DNA from: CAZOGW01 sp964579415
Lineage (GTDB): Bacteria > Actinomycetota > Acidimicrobiia > Spongiisociales > UBA5794
Direction: 5' to 3'
Assembly: GCA_964579415.1 (NCBI GenBank)
Contig: CAZOGW010000008.1
Span: 1 to 44,961, forward strand
Length of the DNA stretch: 44,961 nucleotides
A model generated the notes under the pieces. That model did no database searches, had not been told where the DNA came from, and saw only the letters and a list, made by a program, of their open reading frames with translations. This document shows, in pieces, positions 41,358 through 44,961 of the stretch (position 1 is the stretch's first letter; every line of letters starts with the position of its first letter). The translations under genes and the position numbers were made by a program.

Positions 41358-43541
41358 ATGACCTCCACCCTGCCCGCCCTCACCCACATCCACCTCTCCG
41401 TCGATGACGACGGCGTCGCCACCGCGCTCATCGACCGGCAGGGGGAATCGGTCAACACGCTGTCCGTCGAGGTGATGACCGACCTGGCCGAGGTGGTCGC
41501 CACCGCCGAGGAGGACCCCGCCATCCGGGCGCTGGTGATCGGTTCGGCCAAGGAGGGCAACTTCGTCGCCGGCGCCGACATAGCCTGGCTGGCCACCCTC
41601 GACGACACCGCAACCGCCGTCGGCCTGCTCGGCGAGGCGCACATCCTCTTCCGCCGCATCGAGGCTCTGCACTCAACCAAGCCGGTCGTCGCCGCCATCC
41701 ACGGCCATGCCCTCGGCGGCGGCTGCGAGCTGGCCCTCGCCTGCGGGATCCGCATCTGCAGCGACGACGAGGCCGTCACCCAACTCGGCCAGCCGGAGGT
41801 GAAGCTGGGGCTCCTCCCCGGCGCCGGCGGCACCCAACGGCTCCCCCGCCTGGTCGGCGTGGCCGCCGCCCTCGACCTCATGCTCACCGGCCGCTCCGTT
41901 CGACCCCGCTCCGCCCTCAAGATGGGCCTGGTCGACGAGGTCTGCCCCCGGGAGGTTCTGCTCGACGTGGCCCGCCGCCGCGCCCTGGAGGTGCAGGAAC
42001 AGCCGTCCGAGCAGGCGGGCGGCATCGGCCGCTTCCGCTCCTGGCTGGCGCCTTCTCACCTGCAGCGCCTCGCCCTCGAGGAGACCGGTCCGGGACGGCG
42101 CCTCATGTTCTCCAAGGCCGAGGAGGCCATGCTCAAGGAGACCCGGGGCAACTACCCGGCGCCCCAGGAGATCCTGGCCGTGGTCCGTGCCGGTGTCGAG
42201 GACGGCATCGAGGACGGCTACGCCGCCGAACTGGCCGCCTTCGGCCGGCTGGTGGTGTCGCCCGAGGCCAAGGAGTTGATCCGCATCTTCCTGGCGAGCC
42301 AGGAACTCAAGCACGACCGCGGCGTCGACGGTGACGCCGCGGCGCGCCCGGTTGCCAAGGTGGGCGTCATCGGCGGCGGGCTCATGGGCGGGGGCATCGC
42401 CACGGTGAGCGCTCTCACCGCCGGGGTACGCACCCGTATCCGGGAGGTCGACGACGCCGGGGTGCGCCGCGGCCTGGCCCACGTCGGGAGGAACGTCGAC
42501 GAGCGGGTGAAGCGGAGGCGCCTCACCGGGCGCGACGCCGCCAGGGTGCGGGCGCTGGTAACGGGGGGGCCCGACTACCGGGGCTTCCACGACGTCGACC
42601 TGGTGATCGAGGCGGTGTTCGAGGACCTGGAACTGAAGCGCCAGGTCCTGCGCGACGTGGAGGCGGTGACGCCGCCGGAGGCGATCTTCGCCTCCAACAC
42701 CTCGTCGATCCCCATCGCCCTCATCGCCGAGGCGTCGAGCCACCCGGAGACGGTGATCGGCATGCACTACTTCTCGCCGGTGGAGAAGATGCCGCTGCTG
42801 GAGGTCGTCGTCACCGACCGGACCGCCGACTGGGTGACCGCCACCTGCGTCGCCTTCGGCAAGCGGCAGGGCAAGACGGTCATCGTCGTCAACGACGGCC
42901 CCGGCTTCTACACGACCCGCGTGCTGGGGCCGTTCTCCGTGGAGGTGATGCACCTGCTCTCCGAGGGCGTGGCGGTGGAGGACATCGACGGGGCCATCAC
43001 CGCCTGGGGTTTCCCGGTAGGGCCGGTGACGCTCATCGACGAGGTCGGCATCGACGTCGGCGCCAAGATCACCGGGATCCTCAATACCGCCTTCGGGAGC
43101 CGGATCGCGGTACCGGACTCCTTCACCCGCCTGATCGAGGACGGCCGCAAGGGACGCAAGAACGGCCGCGGGTTCTACACCTACCAGGACGGGAAGAAGG
43201 GCGGGGTCGACACCTCGGTCTACGACGTGCTGGCGGTCAAGCCGACCACCAGGCTGGTGCGGTCCGAGATCCAGGACCGCATCGTGCTCGCCCTCGTCAA
43301 CGAGGCGGTGCGCTGCCTGGAGGAGCGGATCCTGCGCAGCGCCAGGGACGGCGACATCGGCGCCGTCTTCGGACTCGGCTTCCCGCCCTTCCGCGGCGGC
43401 CCCTTCGCCCACGTGGACAGGCTGGGCGCCGACGCCGTCGTCGCCCGCCTCGAGGAGCTGGCGCAGGACCACGGCGACCGCTTCAAGCCGGCGGAGCTGT
43501 TGAAGGACCACGCCAAGTCCGGCCAACCCTTCCGCGCCTAG
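41358..43541 (+). CDS. 3-hydroxyacyl-CoA dehydrogenase/enoyl-CoA hydratase multifunctional protein, FadJ/FadB-like
   Basis: A 727-residue fusion. Residues 1-220 are the hydratase/isomerase: NFVAGADIAWL, IHGHALGGGCELALACG and the glutamate-bearing LGQPEVKLGLLPGAGGTQRL. From about 330 is the NAD-binding dehydrogenase: VGVIGGGLMGGGIA, DLVIEAVFEDLELKRQV, ASNTSSIPI and the catalytic histidine in IGMHYFSPVEKMPLLEVV. The C-terminal domains end in GRGFYTY and FPPFRGGPF. Together with the thiolase in front it forms the alpha2beta2 fatty-acid oxidation complex (family knowledge). ATG 41358 is one base after the thiolase stop. Confidence 0.92.
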   Translation: MTSTLPALTHIHLSVDDDGVATALIDRQGESVNTLSVEVMTDLAEVVATAEEDPAIRALVIGSAKEGNFVAGADIAWLATLDDTATAVGLLGEAHILFRRIEALHSTKPVVAAIHGHALGGGCELALACGIRICSDDEAVTQLGQPEVKLGLLPGAGGTQRLPRLVGVAAALDLMLTGRSVRPRSALKMGLVDEVCPREVLLDVARRRALEVQEQPSEQAGGIGRFRSWLAPSHLQRLALEETGPGRRLMFSKAEEAMLKETRGNYPAPQEILAVVRAGVEDGIEDGYAAELAAFGRLVVSPEAKELIRIFLASQELKHDRGVDGDAAARPVAKVGVIGGGLMGGGIATVSALTAGVRTRIREVDDAGVRRGLAHVGRNVDERVKRRRLTGRDAARVRALVTGGPDYRGFHDVDLVIEAVFEDLELKRQVLRDVEAVTPPEAIFASNTSSIPIALIAEASSHPETVIGMHYFSPVEKMPLLEVVVTDRTADWVTATCVAFGKRQGKTVIVVNDGPGFYTTRVLGPFSVEVMHLLSEGVAVEDIDGAITAWGFPVGPVTLIDEVGIDVGAKITGILNTAFGSRIAVPDSFTRLIEDGRKGRKNGRGFYTYQDGKKGGVDTSVYDVLAVKPTTRLVRSEIQDRIVLALVNEAVRCLEERILRSARDGDIGAVFGLGFPPFRGGPFAHVDRLGADAVVARLEELAQDHGDRFKPAELLKDHAKSGQPFRA

Positions 43542-43550
43542 GCAGGAGTT

Positions 43551-43608
43551 GGTACTTGGTATCGACGTCTGGGGATACGTAGTACTTAGTACTTAGTACT
43601 TAGTACTT
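43551..43608. repeat. heptad tandem repeat locus (GGTACTT and AGTACTT)
   Basis: A partial GGTACTT-GGTATC at 43551-43563, then four perfect AGTACTT units at 43581-43608 that end exactly at the stop codon (43611-43609) of the minus-strand fasciclin gene. Confidence 0.8.
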
Positions 43609-44253
43609 CTAGTGCACATCCTCGTCTTCGGCCAGTTCCGGAAGGTCTCCCAGGACTCCGCCGATGACGTGGATGGTGGCGTTTGCGGTGCTGTAGCCCC
43701 CGCAGACCGTTTCGGCGGTGGGCCCGAAGACGGGTAGCTCGCCCTCCACCCACACGTCGTGGGTGTCGCCGCCGATGGTGGTCACGGTGCCGGCGGCCTC
43801 CAGCTCCTCCAGGCTGTGACGGCCGTCGACGATGTGGGCCTCGAGGAGGCGGCGCAGCTCGTCCTGCCGCGAGATGATGAGCTCGTCGTAGGTGCTCTGG
43901 TTGAGGGCGAGGAGCATGGCGTCGTCGGTAGGGACGAGGATGGTCACCGCCTCGGCGTCGGCCAGTTCGGCGTCCATGCCGGTGGCTCGGGCAGCCGCCT
44001 CGAAATAGGTCACGACCGGGATCCAGGTGAGGGCCTCGTCGGCCCTCATGGTCGCCAGGACCTCGGGCCCGCCGGGTTCTCCCGCCTGCGGGAGCACCTC
44101 GCAAAGCGACCCCACCAGTTCGGGGGCGGAGGCATCCTCGTCACCGGCGTCAGCGGAGTCGCCACCGCATGCAGCCAGCGCCAGCACCAGCAGGATCACC
44201 GTCAGGAGCCGTCCCGAGCTGCTCGCGCCGAGCCGGGGAGAGAAGGTCGCCAT
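43609..44253 (-). CDS. fasciclin-domain lipoprotein
   Basis: A 214-residue exported protein. The lipoprotein signal ends LVLALAACGGD (Cys29), followed by an acidic linker. A single fasciclin (FAS1) domain follows, with AEAVTILVPTDDAMLLAL (the F/V-APTDxAF-like motif), LRRLLEAHIVDGRHSLEEL, VTTIGGDTHDVWVEG and the closing ANATIHVIGGVL segment (the usual NGxIHxIDxVL). FAS1 domains mediate adhesion or surface assembly. The stop codon touches the heptad repeat array. ATG 44253. Confidence 0.88.
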   Translation of the reverse strand: MATFSPRLGASSSGRLLTVILLVLALAACGGDSADAGDEDASAPELVGSLCEVLPQAGEPGGPEVLATMRADEALTWIPVVTYFEAAARATGMDAELADAEAVTILVPTDDAMLLALNQSTYDELIISRQDELRRLLEAHIVDGRHSLEELEAAGTVTTIGGDTHDVWVEGELPVFGPTAETVCGGYSTANATIHVIGGVLGDLPELAEDEDVH

Positions 44254-44323
44254 GGGCGGGAGTATGACACGAATCGCCGGGCTCTTCGCCTCCGCAGTGT
44301 CGGCACCCTCCCGTGTGGACGTC

Positions 44324-44935
44324 TCAGCCGACGAGGGCCAGCCGGTAGCTGTCGGGCCCGGTGGGCTCGAAGCCGAGCTTGCGCAGGTAGCCGCGGTGGG
44401 CGTCGGTGACGGCGCTGGCGGTGACGGTGGTGATGCCGTGCTCGATGAGCGGCCCGGGGCGGCGGAACAGGAAGCGAGCCGTCTTCAGGTCGCGGTACCG
44501 GGGCGTGACGTAGTCGAGGCGGACCGCCAGGATGCCGCTGCCCATGTTGCGTCCGATGAACACGCCGGCGGGCACCATGTCCCGCAGCACCAGGAAGGGA
44601 AGGTCGGAGTCGGCGACCTCGAAGTCGAACTCGGGCTGGAACTGCGCGACGTCGTCGTGATAGAAGTCGAGGAACTGCGCCAGGTAGGGCGACGACGGCT
44701 GCACCTCGAGAAGGCTGAAGAACTCCTCCTCGTTGTAGGCCTTCCACAGGAAGTAGGTGTGGATGCAGACGATCACCCCGTTGGTGACCGCCACCGGGAT
44801 GGCTCCGACGAGCAGCCCGTATATGCCGAACATCAGCGCCCCGGCGAGACCGATGATGCGCAGCCACACCACGGAGCGGCGGGTGATGCTGAAGATCAGC
44901 GTCGCCGAGGCCAGGTAACCGAGGAGATCGACCAT
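44324..44935 (-). CDS. YgjV-like membrane protein with C-terminal GNAT-like domain
   Basis: A 203-residue protein. Residues 1-75 carry three hydrophobic segments resembling the YgjV/inner-membrane-protein family: LLGYLASATLIFSITRRSVV, LRIIGLAGALMFGIYGLLVG and IPVAVTNGVIVCIHTYFLWK. The rest (FHDDVAQFQPEFDFEVADSD in the native order FYHDDVAQF-QPEFDFEV, then LVLRDMVPAGVFIGRN, RDLKTARFLF and AHRGYLRKLGFEPTGPDSYR) looks like an acetyltransferase-type sensor domain. I recall this two-part layout in other proteins, but the function is unknown. ATG 44935 is preferred to a TTG at 44944. It precedes the fasciclin gene by 70 bases on the same strand. Confidence 0.72.
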   Translation of the reverse strand: MVDLLGYLASATLIFSITRRSVVWLRIIGLAGALMFGIYGLLVGAIPVAVTNGVIVCIHTYFLWKAYNEEEFFSLLEVQPSSPYLAQFLDFYHDDVAQFQPEFDFEVADSDLPFLVLRDMVPAGVFIGRNMGSGILAVRLDYVTPRYRDLKTARFLFRRPGPLIEHGITTVTASAVTDAHRGYLRKLGFEPTGPDSYRLALVG

Positions 44936-44961
44936 TGGGGCCAAGGCTATCGGTTCGCCAC

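Overview
This window is GC-rich bacterial DNA, most likely from the phylum Actinomycetota and perhaps the class Acidimicrobiia; the class is inference from gene content. Pointers are F420-linked families (an LLM-class oxidoreductase and a PPOX-class protein), a DUF222/HNH (13E12-type) protein, split NHEJ enzymes (LigC and a stand-alone LigD-type polymerase), LexA boxes of the CGAAC-N4-GTTCG type, and many 4-bp ATGA/GTGA overlaps. I see no rRNA, tRNA or CRISPR array.

Layout. 1-1.75 kb is a worn accessory patch: the 3' end of a transposase-like gene, then on the minus strand a frameshifted 3' end of a polymorphic-toxin-like gene followed by two small overlapping ORFs. 1.8-6.2 kb holds a PLP enzyme, a GyrI-like protein, a DUF222/HNH protein under a LexA box, and an aldehyde dehydrogenase that lacks its cysteine. 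6.3-6.7 kb has a zinc-ribbon microprotein followed by a nested RNA hairpin and a terminator. 6.7-11.7 kb (minus) is a run of YjbR-like, LLM oxidoreductase, SsnA-like amidohydrolase and a fused Fe-S/molybdopterin hydroxylase. 11.9-15.8 kb holds a hydrolase, an orphan sigma-factor tail, a cupredoxin lipoprotein, adenine deaminase and LigC. 16.2-20.0 kb is an operon of membrane-anchored hydrolase, ABC ATPase and permease, then a flavodoxin. 20.0-23.2 kb has LigD-Pol, a DAO-family oxidase, Hsp20 and a PPOX protein. 23.3-26.6 kb is an SOS-type helicase-DinB operon. 27.3-33.8 kb is an envelope/regulatory operon: O-antigen ligase-TPR, ECF sigma factor, two tandem membrane-anchored Asp-box proteins (the first probably an anti-sigma factor) and an AlkD-like protein. 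33.8-34.3 kb is a toxin-antitoxin pair. 34.3-37.8 kb (minus) encodes a three-subunit molybdenum hydroxylase. 37.9-45 kb holds a thioredoxin-like protein, a SIMPL protein, a Mug-type glycosylase, a beta-oxidation pair (thiolase and FadJ-like), a fasciclin lipoprotein and a YgjV-like protein.

Working together. Adenine deaminase, the SsnA-like hydrolase and the two molybdenum hydroxylases suggest purine or N-heterocycle catabolism. Helicase-DinB, DUF222/HNH, LigC, LigD-Pol, AlkD-like and Mug make an unusually repair-rich stretch.

Three non-coding signals stand out. (1) Heptameric tandem repeats (TACT plus three bases, for example GGATACT or GGTACTA) recur at gene boundaries throughout. (2) Two LexA boxes each contain the start codon of the gene they would control, 7-8 nt after a -10-like element, which points to leaderless transcripts blocked by LexA. 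(3) Several strong RNA hairpins sit over ribosome binding sites or starts.
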